Shown here: positions 8,534-14,338 of the stretch, piece by piece
How positions within the stretch are numbered: the first letter of the stretch is position 1
Layout of the letters: every line of letters begins with the position of its first letter
NCBI GenBank assembly: GCA_002428365.1
Contig: DIVW01000022.1
Span: forward strand, 1-17,717
Source of the DNA: Propionibacteriaceae bacterium UBA6122
Lineage (GTDB): Bacteria; Actinomycetota; Actinomycetes; Propionibacteriales; Propionibacteriaceae
Direction: 5' to 3'
Length of the DNA stretch: 17,717 nucleotides
Position numbers and translations under genes: made by a program
The notes under the pieces: model-generated
What the model was told of the DNA's origin: nothing
The model's input: only the letters and a program-made list of their open reading frames with translations
Database searches by the model: none

Positions 8534-9027
8534 CCGAGCCGGACCAGCCCACGGCTGCGAAGCTGGATCTCACCAACCCGGGCGCCGCGCTCCGGATGAT
8601 CTTCACCGACCAGCGATTCCGGTATGTGCTGGTCGGCGGCATCAACACCGTGTTCAGTTTTGGACTCTTCGTCGGGTTCAACGCCTGGTTCGGACACCTC
8701 GTACCCTCGGCCGTCCCGTTGTCCCTGGCTTGGATCATCTCGGTGATCTGCGTGTTTTTCGCCCAGCGGGCGCTGGTGTTCAAAGTGACCGGACACCTGG
8801 TTCGCGATCTCAGCCGGTTCGCGCTGGTCAACAGCGGTGCGCTGGCCATCAACCTGGTGGTGCTTTTTGTTCTCTCCGACCTCTGGGGGGCACCGCGAGT
8901 GCCGACCCAGCTGGCGATCACTGTGGTGACTGTGATCCTCAGCTATCTGGGCCACAAGTACTTCTCGTTCCGGCGCTCGCCTGAGGTGCCCAAGGCTGAG
9001 GTCGCGGACGACGAGCAGGCGCGGTAG
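8530..9027 (+). CDS. GtrA family membrane protein (putative polyprenyl-P-sugar flippase)
   Basis: 165 residues with four membrane helices and the family pattern: FRYVLVGGINTVFSFGLF, then FAQRALVFK after helix 2, LSRFALVNSGALAINLVV, and a closing SYLGHKYFSFR. GtrA proteins are thought to flip polyprenyl-phosphate-linked sugars across the membrane; the mycobacterial homologue Rv3789 is linked to decaprenyl-P-arabinose. A GtrB-like enzyme and a GT87 transferase in the same operon fit that job. GTG 8530 overlaps the reductase stop as GTGA; the in-frame TTG at 8518 is less likely. The stop codon lies at a hairpin (9014-9034) that may end the operon. Confidence 0.9.
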   Translation: MTEPDQPTAAKLDLTNPGAALRMIFTDQRFRYVLVGGINTVFSFGLFVGFNAWFGHLVPSAVPLSLAWIISVICVFFAQRALVFKVTGHLVRDLSRFALVNSGALAINLVVLFVLSDLWGAPRVPTQLAITVVTVILSYLGHKYFSFRRSPEVPKAEVADDEQAR

Positions 9028-9034
9028 CGCTGCT
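9014..9034 (+). terminator. Hairpin around the gtrA stop codon, possible operon terminator
   Basis: Arms AGCA(g)GCGC (9014-9022, one bulged G) and GCGCTGCT (9027-9034) form 8 base pairs over a GGTA loop; the TAG stop spans the loop and arm. No T-tract follows (GGGGG instead), so it could only be a U-tract-less terminator or an mRNA 3' end stabiliser. Confidence 0.35.
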
Positions 9035-9051
9035 GGGGGTCCCGTGGATGG

Positions 9052-9088
9052 GTCTTGCACATGCAACACACCCCTGCAAGACTGCAAG
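9052..9088. promoter_or_regulatory. TGCAA half-site cluster, putative operator/promoter of the AlbA_2 gene
   Basis: Within 37 bases there are four TGCAA half-sites: TTGCA at 9055-9059 (inverted) and TGCAA at 9062, 9075 and 9083. GTCTTGCA (9052-9059) and TGCAAGAC (9075-9082) form a perfect 8-base inverted repeat; TTGCA-CA-TGCAA (9055-9066) is a smaller palindrome. A possible promoter lies inside: TTGCAC, 17 bases, AAGACT, then 7 bases to ATG 9091. This would suit autoregulation by the encoded HTH protein (inference). Confidence 0.5.
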
Positions 9089-9090
9089 TC

Positions 9091-10860
9091 ATGGGTGACG
9101 AACTCGAACACACCGTCCGCGAACTCGTCGATCGGCTGCGCCGTGTCGGGGCCGAACCCACTGATCTCGAAGCCAAGGCGGCAGCCGGGGGGCTACCCAA
9201 GACAGTGGGCGAAACTCTGTCGGCCTTCGCCAACGGATCCGGTGGAACCATCCTGCTCGGACTCTCTGAGAAGGACGGATTCACCCCAGCGCCAGGCTTC
9301 TCTCCTACTGCCATCCGGGACGCTCTTTCCGGGCTGTGCCACAACGACATGGAGCCGCCGATCCGAGCTGACGTCGAAATCGTCCCGTTCGAAGGTGCGC
9401 ACGTCGTGTACCTGGAGGTCCCGGCACTGGACCCGCTTCGCCGGCCCAGCCACGTGAAGCGCAAGGGGGCCTACGACGGCTCCTTCATCCGAGCCGGGGA
9501 CGGCGACCGACGCCTCACTGCCTACGAGGCAAACCAGTTCCTGTCGAACCGCGCTCAACCTCGCGACGACGCCGAGGCCGTTGCGGAAGCGAGTTTGGAT
9601 GATCTCGATTCCACCAAAGTCGCCGACCTTCTGCGCCGGCTCCGACAGTCGCCGAACCGCGCCTTCCGTGGCGTTGAGGACACCTTGGCGCTCATCCGGG
9701 CAGGGGCCTGCACCCAAACGCCGGACGGGGTCGTCCGGCCAACTCTTGCCGGCCTGCTCTGTCTGGGCGCGTACCCCCAACAGTTCCTCCCCCAGATCTT
9801 CGTGTCCTTCGTCGCACTCCCGGGGCTCTCGCTCGGGGACTCGATGGACGATGGCACGCGCTTCCTCGACAACGTCACCTGCGACGGCACGATTCCAGAA
9901 ATGCTCGACGGTGTCCTCGCCGCAGCGCGCCGCAATATGCGCACCGCTGCCGTGATCAGGCAGAGCGGCCGAGAGGACCGTTTCGACTACCCCATTGACG
10001 TCATTCGGGAGCTGGTCGTCAACGCCATGCTGCACCGGGACTACTCCGCAGGATCCCGGGGCACCCAAGTCCAGGTCGAGCTGTACCCGGACAGGCTTGT
10101 CGTAAAGAGCCCAGGCGGGCTGTACGGGAGCGTTGTCCCCAGCCAGCTCGGGGTCGAAGAGGTCTCTTCCACCAGGAATGCTGTACTTGCGCGGCTTCTC
10201 GCGGATCTTCCACACACCGACGGAATGCCAGTCAGTGAGAACCGGGGATCAGGGTTGCCGTTCGTGATGAATCGCCTTCGCCAAGCGGGAATGAGCCCGC
10301 CTTCTTTCGACGTTGCCCCGGGCCACGTCCACGTGACCGTGCCCCAACACGCGCTACTCGACCCACCAACCGTCGAATGGATCGGGTCGCTGCCGGTGTC
10401 AGGGCTGACCAACGAACAACACATCGCCCTTGCGTTGATGCGAAGCACCGGCTCGGTCTCGAATGAAATGCTGCGTGCCTGGGGGGTCGACTCCCATGCG
10501 GCAACGGCAGCCTTGCGGGGGCTGGTCGACCTCAACCTCGCCACCAAGCTCGGGGGACGCCGCTACGCCACCTACGAACTGGCTGACCTCGACGAAGACA
10601 CCGACGCCTTGTTCGCCGATGTTTGGTCACCAGCGCCGCCCCTCCCACTACGACAGGCTCGCGGCGACAGCTCGCTGGAGGCCGTCGTCCAGGCCATCCA
10701 GGCAGGCAAGATCACGGTGAAGTCGATCAGTGAAGGGCTTGGGCTGAGTTTCGCAACCGCGACCCGGCGGATCAACACGCTTCTAGACAGTGGCCGGATC
10801 GGGCAGACCGGACTTCCGCACAGTCGATCCCGAACCTTCTTTGTGCGTGAGGGGCACTAA
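9091..10860 (+). CDS. ATP-binding protein with AlbA_2 (Schlafen-like) domain and winged helices, DUF5635/COG2865-type putative regulator
   Basis: About 589 residues. The N-terminal AlbA_2 domain (about 10-150) has DLEAKAAAGGLPKTVGETLSAFAN, GGTILLGL and SFIRAGDGDRRLT. A GHKL-type ATPase fold follows, with N-box IRELVVNAMLHRDYS (about 305-320), a downstream ELYPDRLVVKSPGGL, and a G-rich ENRGSGLPFVM. The C-terminus carries two helix-turn-helix-like parts: one at NEMLRAWGVDSHAATAALRG, and a final one at KSISEGLGLSFATATRRINT. Relatives are called transcriptional regulators or accessory and defence proteins; the true role is unknown. ATG 9091 fits the usual family start and a leaderless promoter; ATG 9061 and TTG 9055 are in frame upstream. 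It uses GTC and CTC/CTT more than its neighbours, hinting at separate ancestry. It sits between two polysaccharide operons. Confidence 0.83.
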   Translation: MGDELEHTVRELVDRLRRVGAEPTDLEAKAAAGGLPKTVGETLSAFANGSGGTILLGLSEKDGFTPAPGFSPTAIRDALSGLCHNDMEPPIRADVEIVPFEGAHVVYLEVPALDPLRRPSHVKRKGAYDGSFIRAGDGDRRLTAYEANQFLSNRAQPRDDAEAVAEASLDDLDSTKVADLLRRLRQSPNRAFRGVEDTLALIRAGACTQTPDGVVRPTLAGLLCLGAYPQQFLPQIFVSFVALPGLSLGDSMDDGTRFLDNVTCDGTIPEMLDGVLAAARRNMRTAAVIRQSGREDRFDYPIDVIRELVVNAMLHRDYSAGSRGTQVQVELYPDRLVVKSPGGLYGSVVPSQLGVEEVSSTRNAVLARLLADLPHTDGMPVSENRGSGLPFVMNRLRQAGMSPPSFDVAPGHVHVTVPQHALLDPPTVEWIGSLPVSGLTNEQHIALALMRSTGSVSNEMLRAWGVDSHAATAALRGLVDLNLATKLGGRRYATYELADLDEDTDALFADVWSPAPPLPLRQARGDSSLEAVVQAIQAGKITVKSISEGLGLSFATATRRINTLLDSGRIGQTGLPHSRSRTFFVREGH

Positions 10861-10900
10861 CGGGCAACTTTGAGACGGTGGTTCGGGGCCGGTAGCGCGC
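10861..10900. other. Short convergent spacer
   Basis: Only 40 bases separate the stop of the AlbA_2 gene from the stop of the minus-strand GT2 gene. Apart from the edge of the hairpin at 10899-10915 nothing is seen here. Confidence 0.6.
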
Positions 10901-10915
10901 TCAGCTCCGCTGAGC
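10899..10915 (-). terminator. Hairpin around the GT2 stop codon, possible terminator
   Basis: GCTCAGC, TCC, GCTGAGC: a perfect 7-base-pair stem with a 3-base loop that contains the TGA stop of the minus-strand GT2 gene in one arm. It lies between convergent genes, so it could act in both directions. No T-tract on either side. Confidence 0.38.
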
Positions 10916-11749
10916 CCGATCGCGCAGGAGCGCATACTCGTAGGCCGCCCGCCGTGCCGTGGCCTGCACCGCCGCCATCAGTCGGGCCCGGGTCAGTTCG
11001 GGGCCGGTCAACTGAAGCTGGCCGCGCTCGATCAGGCGATCAACCCAACGATTGAAGTGGTCTTGTTGCAGCGAGCTCAGATTGCGAGTCCACGAACCGG
11101 CTGAGAGCCGGAAGGCGGCGTGGACTTCAGGGAGCATCACCACTTGCCGATCCGCCACTACGCGGCTGTACAGATCGAGATCGATGACGTAGGGCAAGGA
11201 GTCATCCCACGGCATCGCGGCCTGCAACTCAGCCCGACGAAACATCACTGCCGCCGCCTCGCCGAAGGCGTTGACCCCGCGCAGTGCACACGACTTGATT
11301 GCGACCTGCCCGGGAATCTCGCCACGCAGCGAGCCCAGGCCACGACGGGCGGCCACCACGTTTCCGGATTGATCGACGATCTTGCGGTAGGAGGCCACCA
11401 TCACGGCTTGGGGATGAGCGCTCAGGGCGGCCGACTGGCGTTCCAACGCGTAGGGCATCAACAGGTCATCGGCGCAGACCAGCTTCACCAGGTCAGCGCT
11501 GGCTGCCATCACCGCGGTCGTCCAGTTCTCCGCAGGGGAGACGAGGTGATCCTGGGTGACGACTCGCACCTTCGGGTGGTCGAATTGGTCGAGCCAATCG
11601 GCCGTCCCGTCGGTTGAACCGTTCTCCACCACGATGATTTCGGTCGGTCGAAGCGACTGGCTGAGCACGGTTTCGAGCGTGTGCGGTAGGTAGGGCATGC
11701 CGTTGTGCACGGGAATGACCACGGCAACCGTTGGCGCCGCCTCGCTCAC
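10901..11749 (-). CDS. Glycosyltransferase family 2 (GT-A)
   Basis: 282 residues, cytoplasmic or membrane-associated, with no obvious membrane helix. Transfers an unknown sugar from a nucleotide donor during glycan assembly. Visible: VAVVIPVHNGMPYLPHTLETV at the start, IIVVENGSTDGTADWL, SPAENW, and the metal-binding VCADDLLMP (DxD position). Later GEAAAVMFRRAEL, DLDLYSRVV and FRLSAGSWT follow the pattern of small GT2 enzymes. I chose GTG 11749, which overlaps the rfbG stop as GTGA; a longer frame to 11983 adds 78 Arg/Gly-rich residues that are only rfbG read in another frame. Last gene of the minus-strand group with rfbH and rfbG, so it is a candidate for the dideoxyhexosyl transferase (inference). 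Confidence 0.87.
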   Translation of the reverse strand: MSEAAPTVAVVIPVHNGMPYLPHTLETVLSQSLRPTEIIVVENGSTDGTADWLDQFDHPKVRVVTQDHLVSPAENWTTAVMAASADLVKLVCADDLLMPYALERQSAALSAHPQAVMVASYRKIVDQSGNVVAARRGLGSLRGEIPGQVAIKSCALRGVNAFGEAAAVMFRRAELQAAMPWDDSLPYVIDLDLYSRVVADRQVVMLPEVHAAFRLSAGSWTRNLSSLQQDHFNRWVDRLIERGQLQLTGPELTRARLMAAVQATARRAAYEYALLRDRAQRS

Positions 11750-12780
11750 CGTGGTGGCCGCATCGCGTTGAACGCCTCGATCTGGCTGGCGCACAGTTCG
11801 CGGGGGTCGCCGCCTTCGGCGTCCGCTTTGGCCCAGGCCACCGTCCAGCTCAGGGTCTCGGCGAAATCGAGCCGACCCTGCCAGCCCAGCTCCCGTTCGG
11901 CCTTGCCCGCATCGAGGGCAAGCAGGCCGGCTTCGGGCAGTTCCGGGGCCGGGTCTACTACCACCGCTGCCGTGGTGCCCCACAGCTGCGCTACCCGATC
12001 GGCCACCTCACCAACCTCGACAAAGGCCTCGGCGCCGGGCCCAAAGTTGTACGCCTCACCGGCGTGCTCGCCGGCCAACAACGCATCAACGAGGGTCAGG
12101 TAGCCAGCCAGGCAGTCGAGCACGTGTTGCCAGGGACGCACAGCCTGCGGGTAGCGCAGGTGCACGTCCTGATCGGCGCCGAACGCGGCCACCAGGTCGA
12201 CCATCAGCCGCTCGGCGCAGACATCGCCGCCGCCGATCACGTTGCCGGCCCGGGCGATTGCGGTCGGGGTGGGGCAATCAGCCGAGGCTATCCAGGATTG
12301 GGTCAGCAGATCGGCGGCCGCCTTGGATGCCGAGTAGGGGTCGACGCCGCCCAGCGGCTCGTCCTCCCGGTAGCCCGCGACCCGATTCAGATTGCGGTAG
12401 ACCTTGTCGGTGGTGATCACCAACAGCGCCTGTACCCCGCCTTCCTGGGCCACCGCATCGAGCACGTTGTAGGTGCCGAGCACATTGGTCTCCCAAGTGG
12501 TGCGCGGATCGCGGTAGGACTCTCGCACCAGCGGCTGCGCGGCCAGGTGGATCACCACATCGGGGGCAATCTGTGCCATGGCAGTTGCTGTCATTGCAGC
12601 ATTGCGGATGTCGACCCGCAGATCATGGGTGAGCAGGTCGGCCACTCGGGCGCGAGTGAACAGCGCGTTCGGCACCGGATCAAGCGCGAGCCCTGATACC
12701 TGATGACCGGCCGCAGCCAACAACTGCACCAGCCAGGCGCCCTTGAAGCCGGTGTGGCCGGTGACCAGGTAATGAGTCAC
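11746..12780 (-). CDS. rfbG: CDP-glucose 4,6-dehydratase
   Basis: Converts CDP-glucose to CDP-4-keto-6-deoxyglucose with bound NAD+, step two of the 3,6-dideoxyhexose route (synonyms ddhB, ascB). 344 residues, near the usual 355. Visible: the NAD loop VTGHTGFKGAWL (GHTGFKG at 8-14, typical of this enzyme), IHLAAQPLVRESY, the catalytic TTDKVY (Thr124, Asp125, Lys126), PYSASK (Tyr149, Lys153), ARAGNVIGGGD and RPWQHVLD. Start GTG 12780 overlaps the rfbH stop as GTGA, and its own stop overlaps the GT2 start the same way, so rfbH, rfbG and GT2 are one coupled unit. Its substrate maker rfbF is on the other strand at 6343. Confidence 0.95.
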   Translation of the reverse strand: MTHYLVTGHTGFKGAWLVQLLAAAGHQVSGLALDPVPNALFTRARVADLLTHDLRVDIRNAAMTATAMAQIAPDVVIHLAAQPLVRESYRDPRTTWETNVLGTYNVLDAVAQEGGVQALLVITTDKVYRNLNRVAGYREDEPLGGVDPYSASKAAADLLTQSWIASADCPTPTAIARAGNVIGGGDVCAERLMVDLVAAFGADQDVHLRYPQAVRPWQHVLDCLAGYLTLVDALLAGEHAGEAYNFGPGAEAFVEVGEVADRVAQLWGTTAAVVVDPAPELPEAGLLALDAGKAERELGWQGRLDFAETLSWTVAWAKADAEGGDPRELCASQIEAFNAMRPPR

Positions 12781-14099
12781 AACTTGGCCTTGCCGGTGAC
12801 GAAGTCGATGATCGAATCAGCCATGTAGTCGAGCATGGCTTCGGTCAGGCCCGGGTAGGTGCCGATCCAGAACGAGCGGGTCATCACCTTGTCGGAGTTG
12901 GCCAGATCAGAGACCACCCGATGCTCAATGTCGCGGTAGGCGGGCTGGCGCAACATGTTGCCGGCGAAGATCAAGCGAGTGCCGATCTTCTTCACCTCAA
13001 GGAAGCGCATCAGCTCTTCGCGGTCGATATTCAAATCATCAGCCAAGGTGATCGGGAAGCCGAACCAGGCCGGGTCGGAGTTCGGGGTGGCCACCGGCAG
13101 AATCAGGCCGTCGACCCCAGTGAAGCGGGCATAAAGGTGGGCGAAGTTCTCCTTGCGACGGGCCACGAAGCCGTCCAGCTTCTTCAGTTGCGACAACCCG
13201 AGGGCCGCCTGAATGTCGGTGCCCTTCAGGTTGTAGCCGATATGGCTGTAGATGTACTTGTGGTCGTAGCCGGCTGGCAGCTCGCCCAGCTGCCATTCGA
13301 AGCGCTTGCCGCAGGTGTTGTCGCAGCCGGTCTCGCAGTAGCAGTCGCGGCCCCAGTCGCGGAACGACTCCACCTGACGGGTCACGAGTGGCCGCTTGGA
13401 GAAGACCGCGCCGCCCTCACCAGTGGTGATGTGGTGGGCCGGATAGAACGACACGGTGCCGGTGTCACCAAAGCTGCCCACTCGCGAGCCGTTGTAGGTC
13501 GAGCCGAGCGCGTCGCAAGCGTCCTCGACGAGCAGCAGATTGTGCTCTTTGCACAGTCGGGTGACCAGATCCAGATCAAACGGGTTGCCGAGGGTGTGGG
13601 CCATCATGATCGCCCGGGTCTTGGGGCCGATGGCGGCCTCAAGCTGTTCGCCGATCGCGTCGTAGGTGCCGATCTCGACGTCGGCGAACACCGGTATCAG
13701 CCGGTTTTGCAGGATCGGATTCAACGTGGTCGGGAAGCCGGTGGCCACCGTGACGACTTCGTCGCCGGGTTTGAGGGCCTGATCGCCCAACTTGGGGCTG
13801 GTCAGCGCCGAAAGGGCCACCAGATTCGCGCTCGAGCCACTATTGACGAAGGAGGCTGAGCGGACGCCCACGAAGGCGGCCAACTCGCGTTGGAAGGCCG
13901 CGGTAAAGCGGCCAGCGGTTAGCCAGCCGTCCAGGCAGGCGTCCACCATGGTGGCGATGTCTTCGCCGTCGAGGACCTTGCCCGATACCGGTGCTGGGAT
14001 CTCGCCGGGAACGAAGGCTCGCGGCGCCAGCGACTGGTCTGCGTAAGCCTTCACGGTGTCGAGAATCTCGGCCCTTCTCGGGTCGTCGGCTTCGGGCAT
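12777..14099 (-). CDS. rfbH: CDP-4-dehydro-6-deoxyglucose 3-dehydratase (E1)
   Basis: PMP- and [2Fe-2S]-dependent enzyme that removes the C3 hydroxyl from CDP-4-keto-6-deoxyglucose (synonyms ddhC, ascC). 440 residues, full length. The aminotransferase fold keeps NSGSSANLVA and VEDACDALGS, but the Schiff-base Lys is replaced by His in SFYPAHHITTGEGG (His222/223), the hallmark of this family. The iron-sulfur cysteines are in DCYCETGCDNTCGKRF (Cys253, 255, 259, 263). Turnover needs an E3 flavin/iron-sulfur reductase (DdhD/AscD), which is not in this window. ATG 14099 has a strong GAGGAG site 5 bases upstream (14104-14109). First gene of a unit with rfbG and GT2. Very sure. Confidence 0.96.
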   Translation of the reverse strand: MPEADDPRRAEILDTVKAYADQSLAPRAFVPGEIPAPVSGKVLDGEDIATMVDACLDGWLTAGRFTAAFQRELAAFVGVRSASFVNSGSSANLVALSALTSPKLGDQALKPGDEVVTVATGFPTTLNPILQNRLIPVFADVEIGTYDAIGEQLEAAIGPKTRAIMMAHTLGNPFDLDLVTRLCKEHNLLLVEDACDALGSTYNGSRVGSFGDTGTVSFYPAHHITTGEGGAVFSKRPLVTRQVESFRDWGRDCYCETGCDNTCGKRFEWQLGELPAGYDHKYIYSHIGYNLKGTDIQAALGLSQLKKLDGFVARRKENFAHLYARFTGVDGLILPVATPNSDPAWFGFPITLADDLNIDREELMRFLEVKKIGTRLIFAGNMLRQPAYRDIEHRVVSDLANSDKVMTRSFWIGTYPGLTEAMLDYMADSIIDFVTGKAKL

Positions 14100-14103
14100 G
14101 TAT

Positions 14104-14109
14104 CTCCTC
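14104..14109 (-). promoter_or_regulatory. Shine-Dalgarno sequence of rfbH
   Basis: GAGGAG on the minus strand, 4-5 bases before ATG 14099. It is the strongest ribosome-binding site seen in the window and fixes the rfbH start. Confidence 0.75.
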
Positions 14110-14120
14110 GTGAAGGCATT

Positions 14121-14183
14121 CTCAGTGGCAGGTCGCCTCGATTAGCTGGTCTTCGTGCACCCGCCCAACACTGAGGCGCGACC
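14121..14183 (-). promoter_or_regulatory. rfbH leader with mutually exclusive stems
   Basis: The plus-strand block 14169-14183 can pair two ways. CACTGAG (14169-14175) is a perfect complement of CTCAGTG (14121-14127), 7 pairs. GAGGCGCGACC (14173-14183) pairs with GGTCGCCTC (14131-14139), 9 pairs with a 2-base bulge. The two stems share GAG and cannot form together. The region would be in the rfbH 5' leader, about 12 bases upstream of its ribosome-binding site. It could be an attenuator-like switch or chance. Confidence 0.3.
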
Positions 14184-14203
14184 CGCCCGTGGACCGCGCA
14201 CAG

Positions 14204-14209
14204 TTTATA
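14204..14209 (-). promoter_or_regulatory. Putative -10 box for the rfbH-rfbG-GT2 unit
   Basis: TATAAA on the minus strand within GTATAAACTG, an AT-rich island in GC-rich surroundings. It implies a leader of about 98 bases before ATG 14099. No recognisable -35 at 17-18 bases. Confidence 0.4.
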
Positions 14210-14255
14210 CCGACCCCTGGTTGGCGGTTTTCGGCCGTCGGGACGCCCGATACCC

Positions 14256-14320
14256 GGGGACGGTTCCGGTGAGCCGTTCGGAGGGACGGTTCCGGTGAGC
14301 CGTTCGGAGGAACCGTCCCC
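14256..14320. repeat. Composite REP-like inverted repeat with tandem 26-base units
   Basis: Two identical 26-base units lie head to tail at 14258-14283 and 14284-14309, each starting GGACGGTTCC. They are followed by GGAACCGTCCCC (14309-14320). This last arm is the exact complement of the first copy's GGGGACGGTTCC (14256-14267, 12 pairs) and of the second copy's arm (14283-14293, 11 pairs, 15-base loop). It is in the gap between the GT-B gene stop (14339) and the rfbH promoter. It could be a terminator or a dispersed REP element in which one arm and loop has duplicated. Confidence 0.65.
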
Positions 14321-14338
14321 GATCCGGCCGGGTGGCTC

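Noticed and set aside
8149..9111. Minus-strand open frame of 320 codons opposite the reductase and gtrA
   Set aside because: Lies across two real genes and contains low-complexity His/Gln/Glu-rich text typical of antisense reading.
9193..10215. Minus-strand open frame of 340 codons opposite the AlbA_2 gene
   Set aside because: Shadow of a high-GC gene; the plus-strand product carries clear family motifs and this one does not.
11750..11983. N-terminal extension of the GT2 at 10901
   Set aside because: The 78 extra residues are Arg/Gly-rich and come from rfbG in another frame; GTG 11749 with the GTGA overlap gives a normal GT2 start.
11731..13859. Long plus-strand frames (11731-12696, 12921-13859) opposite rfbG and rfbH
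   Set aside because: Gly/His/Val-rich antisense shadows of two firmly identified enzymes.
14258..14309. Two 26-base direct repeats as a possible CRISPR array
   Set aside because: The copies abut with no spacer, and there are only two.
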